A stretch of DNA of 53,281 nucleotides, from assembly GCA_036378175.1 (NCBI GenBank), contig DASUWY010000032.1, positions 1 through 53,281 of the forward strand. Direction: 5' to 3'. Shown here piece by piece: positions 33,436-40,619 of this stretch (positions within the stretch are counted from its first letter, which is position 1; every line of letters starts with the position of its first letter). The stretch is from Thermoleophilaceae bacterium. GTDB lineage: Bacteria; Actinomycetota; Thermoleophilia; Solirubrobacterales; Thermoleophilaceae. The translations under genes and the position numbers were made by a program. The notes beneath the pieces were generated by a model. The model searched no databases. It worked only from the letters and a program-made list of their open reading frames with translations, and was not told the origin of the DNA.

Positions 33436-33447
33436 AGGAACGACGAA

Positions 33448-33468
33448 GCGCCCGCACGTGGCGGGCGC
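33448..33468 (-). terminator. Hairpin after cheY
   Basis: 8-bp perfect stem GCGCCCGC/GCGGGCGC with a 5-nt loop 22 nt after the cheY stop; followed on the minus strand by TTCGTCG, no strong U-run. It separates cheY from the cheW-cheR promoter. Confidence 0.55.
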
Positions 33469-33489
33469 CTAAAGAGCTTCGATGCGGCT

Positions 33490-33861
33490 CTAGACGGAGC
33501 CGATCGCGGTGGTCAGCGCAGTGGCGAGGGCGTCGGGAGCGAGGCCCTTGTCGATGTAGTCCTGAGCACCGAGCTTGAGCGCGAGAGCCTTGTCCTCGTC
33601 CTCGTTCACCGTCGCGCTGTTGAGCACGATCGCCGTGCCGGCCACGGCCGGGTCGCCACGGAAGGCCTCCGTGAGCTGAAAGCCGTCGAGGCCCGGCATA
33701 CGCACGTCCGAGAGAACCACGTCGGGGTTCTCAGCCTTGGCCGTGTCGATCGCCTGGCGGCTGTCGTTGACGATGGAGACCTCGAAGCCCTGTGACTCGA
33801 GCGCGATGCGCGTGCGCAGCGCCTGCGTGGGACTGTCTTCGACGATGAGCACCTTGGGCAT
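33490..33861 (-). CDS. cheY: Single-domain response regulator, CheY-like
   Basis: 123 residues, one receiver: acidic pair in VEDSP, phospho-acceptor Asp in LSDVRMPG, Ser/Thr in LNSAT and Lys in YIDKG. Only this domain, so it is the probable diffusible signal to the flagellar switch. Residues differ from enteric CheY around the output face. Own promoter; the 81-nt leader has a weak Shine-Dalgarno (AGGAAA). Confidence 0.88.
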   Translation of the reverse strand: MPKVLIVEDSPTQALRTRIALESQGFEVSIVNDSRQAIDTAKAENPDVVLSDVRMPGLDGFQLTEAFRGDPAVAGTAIVLNSATVNEDEDKALALKLGAQDYIDKGLAPDALATALTTAIGSV

Positions 33862-33942
33862 TGTCGTGATTTCCTGTTCTCTACGGCTGGATTTGGAGCC
33901 TCAGCGCTGCTTCCGCGGAGGACCGACATCTGTCAATCCGTC

Positions 33943-33969
33943 TATTCGGCAGCCGGAAAAGGTTCTTGA
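33943..33969 (-). promoter_or_regulatory. Sigma-28-like promoter, cheY
   Basis: TCAAG (from 33969), GCCGAATA with core CGAATA at 33948-33943; 17 nt between TCAA and CGAATA. It is in the short gap behind the glycosyltransferase gene. Confidence 0.65.
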
Positions 33970-33976
33970 CCGGTCG

Positions 33977-35554
33977 TCAGGAGGCGAACGGCAGCGCGAA
34001 GAGCGATTCCGCATGGGAGCGGAGGCCGTCAATCGTAAGATCGCCGAACCGCGGTAGCGCTCCGAGAGCCCACTCCGGCGTCCGCTCCGAAAGCAGCGCG
34101 TCAACCGCCGCCGCCAGCAGCCGGACGTCATCGAGGCGCTTGCCGAGAGGCAGCGCGAGCAGGTCCGCGCTGTCGTCTGCATCGAGTCCGGCCGCGCCCG
34201 CCGCCGCGAGCAGCTTGGGCTCGAGCTCCGCGGGATCCGCGCCCGGTGAGTAGATCACGAGCGTCACGTCGTCACGCGCGCTGAAGCGCTCGCCGAACGC
34301 GCGCAGAAGCTCCGGCCGCTCCACGAGCTCGTCGGCGAACGCGAGCACGCCCACGCTGCGGGCGTCTTCCACCTCGCAGCGGCTCCGGGCCTGCGCGCGG
34401 TCGGGCTGCGCGGCGCGCGAGCCGAGGTCGTCCACGATCCCGTCCGCCAGCTCCCCGATGCGCGCCGCCGTGGCGTCAGGCCCGAGCTGCGCGATCAGCT
34501 CCGCGCGTGCGCCGGCCGCAACCGCGCGTGCGGCGGCGGGATCGCCGGCAACGCGGCGCATCACGTCCGCGAGCGCGTCCACGTCAGGTTCGAACCAGCG
34601 GTGGCCGCGGTAGAGGTCATTGATCAGCTCAGCGTCGTCGGGCACCGGCACGAGCTCTCCGTCCACCAGGAAGCTGTTGCCGTCATTCATGAACTCGAGG
34701 TTGCCGCTGAAGCGGCTGGCGATCGTGGGGAGGCCCATCGCCATCGCCTCCATGTACGGACGGCCCCAGCCCTCCCCGCGCGACGCGAGCACGTAGGCGT
34801 CCGCGGCGGCGTACAGGCGCGGAAGCTCGTTCGACGGCACCGTGCCGGTCATCACCTTGATCGGCGCCGCGCGATCCGCTCCACCCACGTCGTCACGGAT
34901 GAAGCTCTCGATCCGCTCGCGCACCTCGGAGTCGTCCTGCCAGTAGGAGCCGGTCTTCAGCACGAGGCAGACGGGGTCGGTCGGCGCGAACGCCCGCGCC
35001 CACGCGCGGATCAGCTGGGTCCAGCCCTTGCGCTCGGAGAAGTCGAAGTTCGTGATGAACACGAAGGAGCCCTCGGGCACGCCCAGGTCGAGCGGCTCCG
35101 CCCCCGGTTTGAAGAGATCGAAGTCGAGGGTGCCGCCCAGAATCCGCAGCTTCTCCTCCGGCACGCCCGCCTCGGCGAAGGTCTCGAGGTTGAACCTCGT
35201 GGGCACCCAGACCTGGTCGCGCGCCAGCAGGGGTGACAGCCAGCTGTGCGGCACCGAGTCGGTCTCGAACATCACCCGCGCGACGTTGGTGGCGCCCTTC
35301 ACGGCGGCCTGGCCCGGCCCCGGCAGGTAGTGGTGCACCGCCACCCCCGGCGGCAGAATCTCGCGCCGAGCCTGGCGATCGAGCATCGCGGCGTCGTACG
35401 CGGTCAGTCCCGCGTCCGCGTCCACACCGCCCACCGAGGCAGCCACAGGCTGCGCGCCGGCGCGCTCGAGCGCACGCAGGAAGCCGCGGGCCTCATCCGA
35501 GTAGCCCGATGGATCGCGCAGCGGGCCAAGCCAGACGAGCGTGGGACGCGTCAA
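33977..35554 (-). CDS. GT4-type glycosyltransferase, probable flagellin glycosylation
   Basis: 525 residues. GT-B glycosyltransferase core in about 1-390: WLGPLRDPSGYSDEARGFLR, ARVMFETDSVPHSWL, DEVWVPT-like strand, FVFITNFDFSERKGW and the E-x7-E loop SRGEGWGRPYMEAMAMGLP. The last 130 residues are a separate alpha/beta module (DDVTLVIYSPGADPAE) shared with the next gene. TTG start overlaps the upstream stop (TTGA, 35554-35551). Same transcript as the larger glycosyltransferase. Confidence 0.82.
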   Translation of the reverse strand: MTRPTLVWLGPLRDPSGYSDEARGFLRALERAGAQPVAASVGGVDADAGLTAYDAAMLDRQARREILPPGVAVHHYLPGPGQAAVKGATNVARVMFETDSVPHSWLSPLLARDQVWVPTRFNLETFAEAGVPEEKLRILGGTLDFDLFKPGAEPLDLGVPEGSFVFITNFDFSERKGWTQLIRAWARAFAPTDPVCLVLKTGSYWQDDSEVRERIESFIRDDVGGADRAAPIKVMTGTVPSNELPRLYAAADAYVLASRGEGWGRPYMEAMAMGLPTIASRFSGNLEFMNDGNSFLVDGELVPVPDDAELINDLYRGHRWFEPDVDALADVMRRVAGDPAAARAVAAGARAELIAQLGPDATAARIGELADGIVDDLGSRAAQPDRAQARSRCEVEDARSVGVLAFADELVERPELLRAFGERFSARDDVTLVIYSPGADPAELEPKLLAAAGAAGLDADDSADLLALPLGKRLDDVRLLAAAVDALLSERTPEWALGALPRFGDLTIDGLRSHAESLFALPFAS

Positions 35555-38211
35555 GGCGCCACCTGCGCGACGGGCGCCTCACCACGCACGGATGCGGCGT
35601 AATCGAGCAGCCCCTCCGGGGTGGCGTGAAGCACGCGGCGAGCGCGGCGGCAGAGCTCCGGGCGTCCGGCTGAGGCGGGATCCACCAGCACAGCGTCGGC
35701 GGCGGCCACGAGGCTCGCGAGCGTGACCGAGTCCGGCTCGCAGAGCGCGAGGTCGGGCAGCGCGTGCTCGCTGTGTCCAGCGGCCTCGAGCCTGGCGAGG
35801 ATGCGGCCGGCGAGCACCGCCGGATCGCCCGCGGGAAGGTGAAGCGCAAGCGTGATCGGGTCCTCCTGGCGCACGGCGGCGGCCCACCGCTCGATGGTCG
35901 GGCCCCATGCGTTCTCGTCGTCCCAGTCAGGCGAGTAGAGGACGAGCTCGGCCCGATGCTCGAGCTCGGCGGCGCCGATCTCGCGCGCGAGCGGGAGGCC
36001 CTCGCGCTCGAGCGTGGCAAGCGACTCCTCGGCGATCGCGGCCACACGCTCCCAGTGATGGTCCTGCGCGCGGGCGTGAGCCACGCCGGCGCGTGCGCGC
36101 CGCTCCTCGGGAGCGGCCGCCGCCTCGCGCAGGATCCTGGCGAGCGCGTGCGGATCGGCCTCGTGCACGTACCCGTCCGCCACCAGCTCGGGCAGGCGCG
36201 TACCGGGCTTGAGAGACGCACGCTTGGCGGGGATCGGCCAGCCGCCGTCCTCGGGCACGAACTCGTTGGTGGGGCCGATGCCGGTGTGGATCACGGGCAG
36301 CCCGCACGCCATCGCCTCGAGCGCCGGCAGGCAGAAGCCCTCACCGCGGTAGGGAGTGACGAACACGTCGCACGCGCGGTACAGCGCCGCAAGCTCGTCC
36401 AGCGACATGTCCTCGTCCATGTAGACGATCCGCGCAACGTCGTCGCGCTCGGCGTACTCGACCACGGCGGGTCCGTGGGTCTGGTTGCGGTAGTGGCTCG
36501 TGGTGCCGAAGTCCTTGATCACGAGCTGCACGTCGTCGCCCGGCCCAAACGCCTCTGCCCAGGCCTCGAGCAGGATGTCCACACCCTTGCGCCAGATGCT
36601 GCCGCCGACGAAGAGGAACGTGCACCCGGCTTCACTGGGGAGGTTGAACGCCGGGCCGCGGGGGCTGAAGCGCTCGAGGTCCACGCCGTTCGGCACCACG
36701 TCGATCACGCCCGGGGGCATGCCGGCCTCCACGTAGCCGTCGCGCACGTACGCGCTGGGTACCCACACGCGATCGGCGCGGGCGTGCACCTCGCTCACCC
36801 ACTCCTTGGGCGGCGACCCGTACTCCCACGGCAGGATCACCACGTGCGCCCCCACTGTGATCGAGTCGAAGTTCGGCGGCCACGAGTGGCTCACGCCTGG
36901 GTACTTCTCCACCACGGTGTCGGCCGTCGCGGCGCAATACAGCACGTTCCCGCCGCGCGCTTCCATCGCCGCGCCGATGCCGTCGTTCACCACCGCGAGC
37001 GAGGCGTTGCTCCCGAAGGGGCCGCGGATCGCGCACGTGAACGGGCGGCTGCGACGGTCCCAGAGGTCGGACGCAAGCTCCACGATCCGCGCGACGATCG
37101 CATCGCTCCCGAAGCGCTCGATCAGCTCCTCGCGCGTGCCTTCGGTGCGGGCCTTCACCGCCTCTCCCCCGGCGGCCACCTCGCGCAGCGCGACCGCGAG
37201 TGAGTCCACATCGGGCTCGAACCAGTTGTGCCCCTTGGTCAGATGGGTCGGAAACAGCTCAGCATCCTCGGCCACGGGCACGAGCTGGCCGTCCACGAGC
37301 CAGCTGTTGCCATCGTTCATGAAGTCGAGGTTGCCGCTCCAGCGGCTGCCGATCGCGGGCAGGCCCATAGCCATCGCCTCCATGTACGGGCGGCCCCAGC
37401 CCTCCCCGCGCGACGCGAGCACGTAGGCATCGGCCGCCGCGTACAGGCTCGGAAGCTCGGCCGCTGGAAGGCGCGCTGACACGATCTCGATCGGCGCCAT
37501 GCGCTCCACCGCGCCAGCGCCGAAGCGGTCGCGCACGAACGCACGGATGCGCTCGGCGGCGTAGTCCTCGCCGTGCGTGTAGGAGCCGGTCTTGAGGACG
37601 AGGCAGACCGGATCGTCGGCGCTGAACGCCTTCGCCCAGCCGGCGATGAGCTGGCGCCAGCCCTTGCGCTCGCCGAAGTCGAAGTTCGAGAGGAAGACGA
37701 AGCGGCCGTCCTCCATCTCCAGCGGATAGGGCTCGGCGCCCGGGGCAAACAGGTCGAAGTCGATGGTCTCGCCGAGCACCCGGAGCCGCGAAGCTGGGAT
37801 GCCGCCCATGCGGAACGCCTCGGCGTTGTGCTCGCAGGGAACCCACACCTCGTCGCGCTGCAGGAGGAGGTCGCGCCAGCCGAGCGGCAGGCGATCGGTC
37901 TCGAACATCGCGCGCGCGACATTGGCGGCGCCAGGTATCTGCACCTGGCTCTTGATGGTGATGTAGTGGTGCACCGCCACAAGCGGCGCGGTGAGCTCGC
38001 GGCGGCTCTGCACCTCGACCATCTGCTGGTCCTCGCGCGACAGCTCCACCGCGTGCCGCGGCTTGTAGAAGCGGCGGACCGCCGGGTGGTGCCCGCGTGA
38101 CTCGAGCGCGCGCAGAAAGCCGCGAATCTCGTCGGCTAGGCCGGTGGCCTCCTCATAGCCGCCGAGCCAAAGCAGAGCAGGGGCGCCCGAAGCTGTGTGG
38201 GACGGATCCAC
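35551..38211 (-). CDS. Two-module GT4-type glycosyltransferase with C-terminal extra domain
   Basis: 886 residues. Module A (about 1-395) resembles the 525-residue neighbour: WLGGYEEATGLADEIRGFLR, FVFLSNFDFGERKGW, SRGEGWGRPYMEAMAMGLP. Module B (about 400-735) is a second GT4 unit: VWVPSAYVRDGYVEAGMPP, NGVDLERFSPRG, FLFVGGSIWRKGVDILLEAW, EGFCLPALEAMACGLPVI. The tail (ELVLYSPDWDDENAWGPTI) repeats the small module of its neighbour. GTG start lies 8 nt after a sigma-28-like -10 box. Position in a late flagellar promoter unit suggests transfer of sugars to flagellin; lipid- or wall-linked glycans are alternatives. Confidence 0.85.
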   Translation of the reverse strand: MDPSHTASGAPALLWLGGYEEATGLADEIRGFLRALESRGHHPAVRRFYKPRHAVELSREDQQMVEVQSRRELTAPLVAVHHYITIKSQVQIPGAANVARAMFETDRLPLGWRDLLLQRDEVWVPCEHNAEAFRMGGIPASRLRVLGETIDFDLFAPGAEPYPLEMEDGRFVFLSNFDFGERKGWRQLIAGWAKAFSADDPVCLVLKTGSYTHGEDYAAERIRAFVRDRFGAGAVERMAPIEIVSARLPAAELPSLYAAADAYVLASRGEGWGRPYMEAMAMGLPAIGSRWSGNLDFMNDGNSWLVDGQLVPVAEDAELFPTHLTKGHNWFEPDVDSLAVALREVAAGGEAVKARTEGTREELIERFGSDAIVARIVELASDLWDRRSRPFTCAIRGPFGSNASLAVVNDGIGAAMEARGGNVLYCAATADTVVEKYPGVSHSWPPNFDSITVGAHVVILPWEYGSPPKEWVSEVHARADRVWVPSAYVRDGYVEAGMPPGVIDVVPNGVDLERFSPRGPAFNLPSEAGCTFLFVGGSIWRKGVDILLEAWAEAFGPGDDVQLVIKDFGTTSHYRNQTHGPAVVEYAERDDVARIVYMDEDMSLDELAALYRACDVFVTPYRGEGFCLPALEAMACGLPVIHTGIGPTNEFVPEDGGWPIPAKRASLKPGTRLPELVADGYVHEADPHALARILREAAAAPEERRARAGVAHARAQDHHWERVAAIAEESLATLEREGLPLAREIGAAELEHRAELVLYSPDWDDENAWGPTIERWAAAVRQEDPITLALHLPAGDPAVLAGRILARLEAAGHSEHALPDLALCEPDSVTLASLVAAADAVLVDPASAGRPELCRRARRVLHATPEGLLDYAASVRGEAPVAQVAP

Positions 38212-38219
38212 GTCCCGTT

Positions 38220-38246
38220 AGGTCGGCAGCGGGACCGGTTGCTTGA
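38220..38246 (-). promoter_or_regulatory. Sigma-28-like promoter, glycosyltransferase pair
   Basis: TCAAG (from 38246), 17 nt, CGACCT (38225-38220), preceded by GC. The -10 ends 8 nt before the GTG at 38211, so the message would be leaderless. It starts 2 nt after the stop of the preceding gene. Confidence 0.65.
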
Positions 38247-38247
38247 G

Positions 38248-38442
38248 CTAGCAGCAGATGTCGATGTGCGGCAGCCCGTCGTCCTCCTCGGGCTGCTCTT
38301 CGTCGTCGCGACGCTCGCGCTGCTTCTGCTGTTCGCGCTTCCGCTGCTCGCGCTTCTGCTGCTCGGGGTCTACGCGCTGCGAGACCCGCTCAACGCCCGG
38401 GATCTCGTACACCCGCGGGCCGATTGGCTGGATCGGCTCCAT
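38248..38442 (-). CDS. Small highly charged protein ending in Cys-Cys, 64 aa
   Basis: 64 residues: MEPIQPIGPRVYEIPGVERV, then a Gln/Arg/Glu/Lys-rich helix (QQKREQRKREQQKQRERR), an acidic stretch and HIDICC at the end. It starts 11 nt after the stop of the preceding flagellar-operon gene. I do not recognise the family. The basic-acidic helix and terminal cysteines suggest a binding or chaperone-like role. Confidence 0.6.
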   Translation of the reverse strand: MEPIQPIGPRVYEIPGVERVSQRVDPEQQKREQRKREQQKQRERRDDEEQPEEDDGLPHIDICC

Positions 38443-38453
38443 GACTCACCCGG

Positions 38454-38810
38454 TTATGCCGCGCCCTTCTCCCTGGCGGCGTCGAGCGCGGCGAACTTCC
38501 GCTCGGCGACGATGCGCGCCTGCTGGCGCACCTCGGCGAGAGCGATCTGGCGCCACACGTAGACCGCGGCGGCCCACACGGCCACATAGCCGATCATGCC
38601 GCCCAGCAGAGCGCGCAGCCCTAGATGCACGAAGTCGGTGCCCGAGCGATGCGAGTACCACGCCATGAGGAGGAAGCCGGCCAGTCCGCCCATTCCCTTC
38701 CAGCGGCGGATCTGCGCCTGCGCGCGCGGGTGCGCTGAGACCTTCACGTCCTCCGCCCCGGCGGGCGTGATCGTGGTGGGCTGATCTTCCTGGTTCTTCT
38801 TCTTAGCCAT
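38454..38810 (-). CDS. Small membrane protein of the flagellar operon, 118 aa
   Basis: From ATG 38810 (MAKKKNQEDQPTTI), one base after the PilZ gene stop; a longer frame to 38840 overlaps that gene. Two hydrophobic segments (GMGGLAGFLLMAWY and LLGGMIGYVAVWAAAVYVW) and a charged C-terminal helix (EVRQQARIVAERKFAALDAA). Function unknown. Confidence 0.7.
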   Translation of the reverse strand: MAKKKNQEDQPTTITPAGAEDVKVSAHPRAQAQIRRWKGMGGLAGFLLMAWYSHRSGTDFVHLGLRALLGGMIGYVAVWAAAVYVWRQIALAEVRQQARIVAERKFAALDAAREKGAA

Positions 38811-38811
38811 C

Positions 38812-39471
38812 TCAGACTGCTCCTCGCTTGCGCTGCTCACGCTCCTGGCGCATCACGAAGCGGACGAGGCGTTCCTGATCGCTCTCGCTGATGTGGTCGA
38901 AACGCACGCCGACCGAGCCTTTGTGGGCTTCCCGCACGACCGTGCCGCGCACGCTGATCGCGTCCTTTCCGTCGTACAGCGGAACCTTCATCCAAAGGAA
39001 CATCCCCAACTGGAGGGTCAGCACGCCCGCGCTCGGCGCGCCTAGGAGAATCCCGTTTGCGCTCAGGTTGATGGCATCGAACGACATCGGCCAAGGCTTG
39101 TCCTTCAGCGACACGTCGACCGACATGTTCACCGCCACCCTGACGAACTCGCGACGCTGCATCAGCTGTGGTTCCTCGCGGCCGACGAAACGGACCTTGT
39201 CGCCGTCCTGGCGGTTGTAGGTCGCGTACCCCTTCTGCCTGTAGAGGCCCCGGAGGGTCGGGTACTCGAGTACCGCGTCGGGCGCCTCGAGGGCCATTGC
39301 GTCCGCGTTCGCCGGTACCACGAGCGCGATCACCACGCCGTCGTCCTCGATCTCCTCCACGACCCCGGACGTGCGCCCCACTCCGCGAATCTTCAGCTCG
39401 ACCCGCTGATTTGTCGTGAGCTCGGAACCGCTCCGATCCTCGTCTGTCTTCGTGCGCCCGAAGAGCTTCAT
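38812..39471 (-). CDS. ycgR: PilZ-domain c-di-GMP-binding flagellar brake protein (YcgR-like)
   Basis: 219 residues. N-terminal YcgR-type domain about 1-100; PilZ domain from about 105 with the RxxxR element in QRREFVRV and the (D/N)xSxxG element in AINLSANGILLG. Such proteins bind c-di-GMP and slow or block the motor. It overlaps flhF by 3 nt and occupies the place where flhG often lies. Confidence 0.88.
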   Translation of the reverse strand: MKLFGRTKTDEDRSGSELTTNQRVELKIRGVGRTSGVVEEIEDDGVVIALVVPANADAMALEAPDAVLEYPTLRGLYRQKGYATYNRQDGDKVRFVGREEPQLMQRREFVRVAVNMSVDVSLKDKPWPMSFDAINLSANGILLGAPSAGVLTLQLGMFLWMKVPLYDGKDAISVRGTVVREAHKGSVGVRFDHISESDQERLVRFVMRQEREQRKRGAV

Positions 39472-40619
39472 GTCACGATGATCGACGCGAGCGCCGCTGG
39501 GTTTACAGGTAGAAGCCCACCGTCGACCTTCGTTCCGCTCGAGATGTAGGAGAACGGACGGCCGCTTCTGATCGCGAGACCCACGGCGGGACCGACGTGG
39601 CCCGTCTCGTCAGCGTGCGTGAGGACGATGCGCGACACCCCGAGCTGGGCAAAGCCGCGCATCACGTCGTCAGCCGCCTGCGCGCCCACGGTGGCCGGAA
39701 GCGTGAGGTGGATCTCGTAAACGCCGATGCGCTCGAGATCCGCCGTCAGGCGCTCGACCTCGCTCGGGACGGCAGGCGAGACCGTGGGCGTGTCGATCAC
39801 GATCAGCGCATGCTCGCGCGCTCCGGCTATGCGGGCGCGGGCCTCGGCGGGATCGTCGATCGCGTACACCGGCACGCCGTGCGGGTGAAGCAGCGACTTG
39901 AGCTCGGCGCCGCCGTCGCGCGGGCGCAGCGTCAGGCAGATCACCGGCAGGTCGCTGCCGGTGGCGTAGGCCGTGGCGAGCCGCGCGGTGCAGAGCGTCT
40001 TGCCCGAGCCTCCGGGGCCGACGAAGGCGATCGTGCGGCCCCTGCGAGTCCAGGTGGACTGCACCGGAATGCGCCGCGCCAGCGTGTCGCGCACGAGCCG
40101 CTCGAGGGAGGAGTGCGGCGCGAACGGCAGCACATGCGACACCGTCTCGGTGACCACGCCTTCGGCAAGCGCCGGATGCAGCCCCGCCTCAACGAGGTCG
40201 TCCACGATCTCGGCGGCCACGGCCGGCGTCCGCCGCCCGGCAACCAGCGGCGCCATGGCGGTGCCCGGCGCCGGCTCGGTGCGCTCGAGCGCAGCCGAGA
40301 ACTGGTCGGCAAAGGGAGCGGCCTGCTCGCGGATCTTCTGGATGGCCGGAGGTTCAGGCGCGGGTGACTGGTGACTGGTGACTGGTGACTGGGCCTGCAG
40401 CGCGTCCGGCAGAGCGTCCGAGTCATCGAGCACCTCAAAGCGAGGAGCCCCCGCATGAGCCTCAACCTCCACGAACTGCTTCTGGAAGAAGCCGGCCACG
40501 CCGCCGGTGAGCCCCTCGCGCCGGCGCGTGATCACGGCGTCGGGACCGAGCTCGGCCCTGATGCGCGGCAGGATCTCCTCAAGCGAGCTGCCGCGGTATG
40601 TGCGCGTTGCGGCGCTCAT
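39468..40619 (-). CDS. flhF: Flagellar SRP-like GTPase FlhF
   Basis: 383 residues from ATG 40619, which overlaps the flhA stop. The N-terminal B domain (TYRGSSLEEILPRIRAELGP, then GFFQKQFVEVEA) is typical of FlhF; a disordered linker with the heptamer-coded SPVTSHQSP follows; then N domain and G domain with P-loop GPGGSGKT (201-208), LTLRPRDGGAELKSL, IDTPTVSP and LTHADETG. FlhF sets flagellum number and place. Long reading upstream to 41315 is an artefact of the flhA antisense frame. Confidence 0.9.
   Translation of the reverse strand: MSAATRTYRGSSLEEILPRIRAELGPDAVITRRREGLTGGVAGFFQKQFVEVEAHAGAPRFEVLDDSDALPDALQAQSPVTSHQSPAPEPPAIQKIREQAAPFADQFSAALERTEPAPGTAMAPLVAGRRTPAVAAEIVDDLVEAGLHPALAEGVVTETVSHVLPFAPHSSLERLVRDTLARRIPVQSTWTRRGRTIAFVGPGGSGKTLCTARLATAYATGSDLPVICLTLRPRDGGAELKSLLHPHGVPVYAIDDPAEARARIAGAREHALIVIDTPTVSPAVPSEVERLTADLERIGVYEIHLTLPATVGAQAADDVMRGFAQLGVSRIVLTHADETGHVGPAVGLAIRSGRPFSYISSGTKVDGGLLPVNPAALASIIVT
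40363..40390. repeat. Four-heptamer cassette in flhF linker
   Basis: GGTGACT exactly four times, identical to the cheA cassette 13.8 kb away, again inside a disordered linker. Confidence 0.9.

Noticed and set aside
33362-33457. Longer start of the second CheW
   Set aside because: The added 32 residues would be encoded by a heptamer repeat and a promoter; ATG 33361 begins just after the -10 box.
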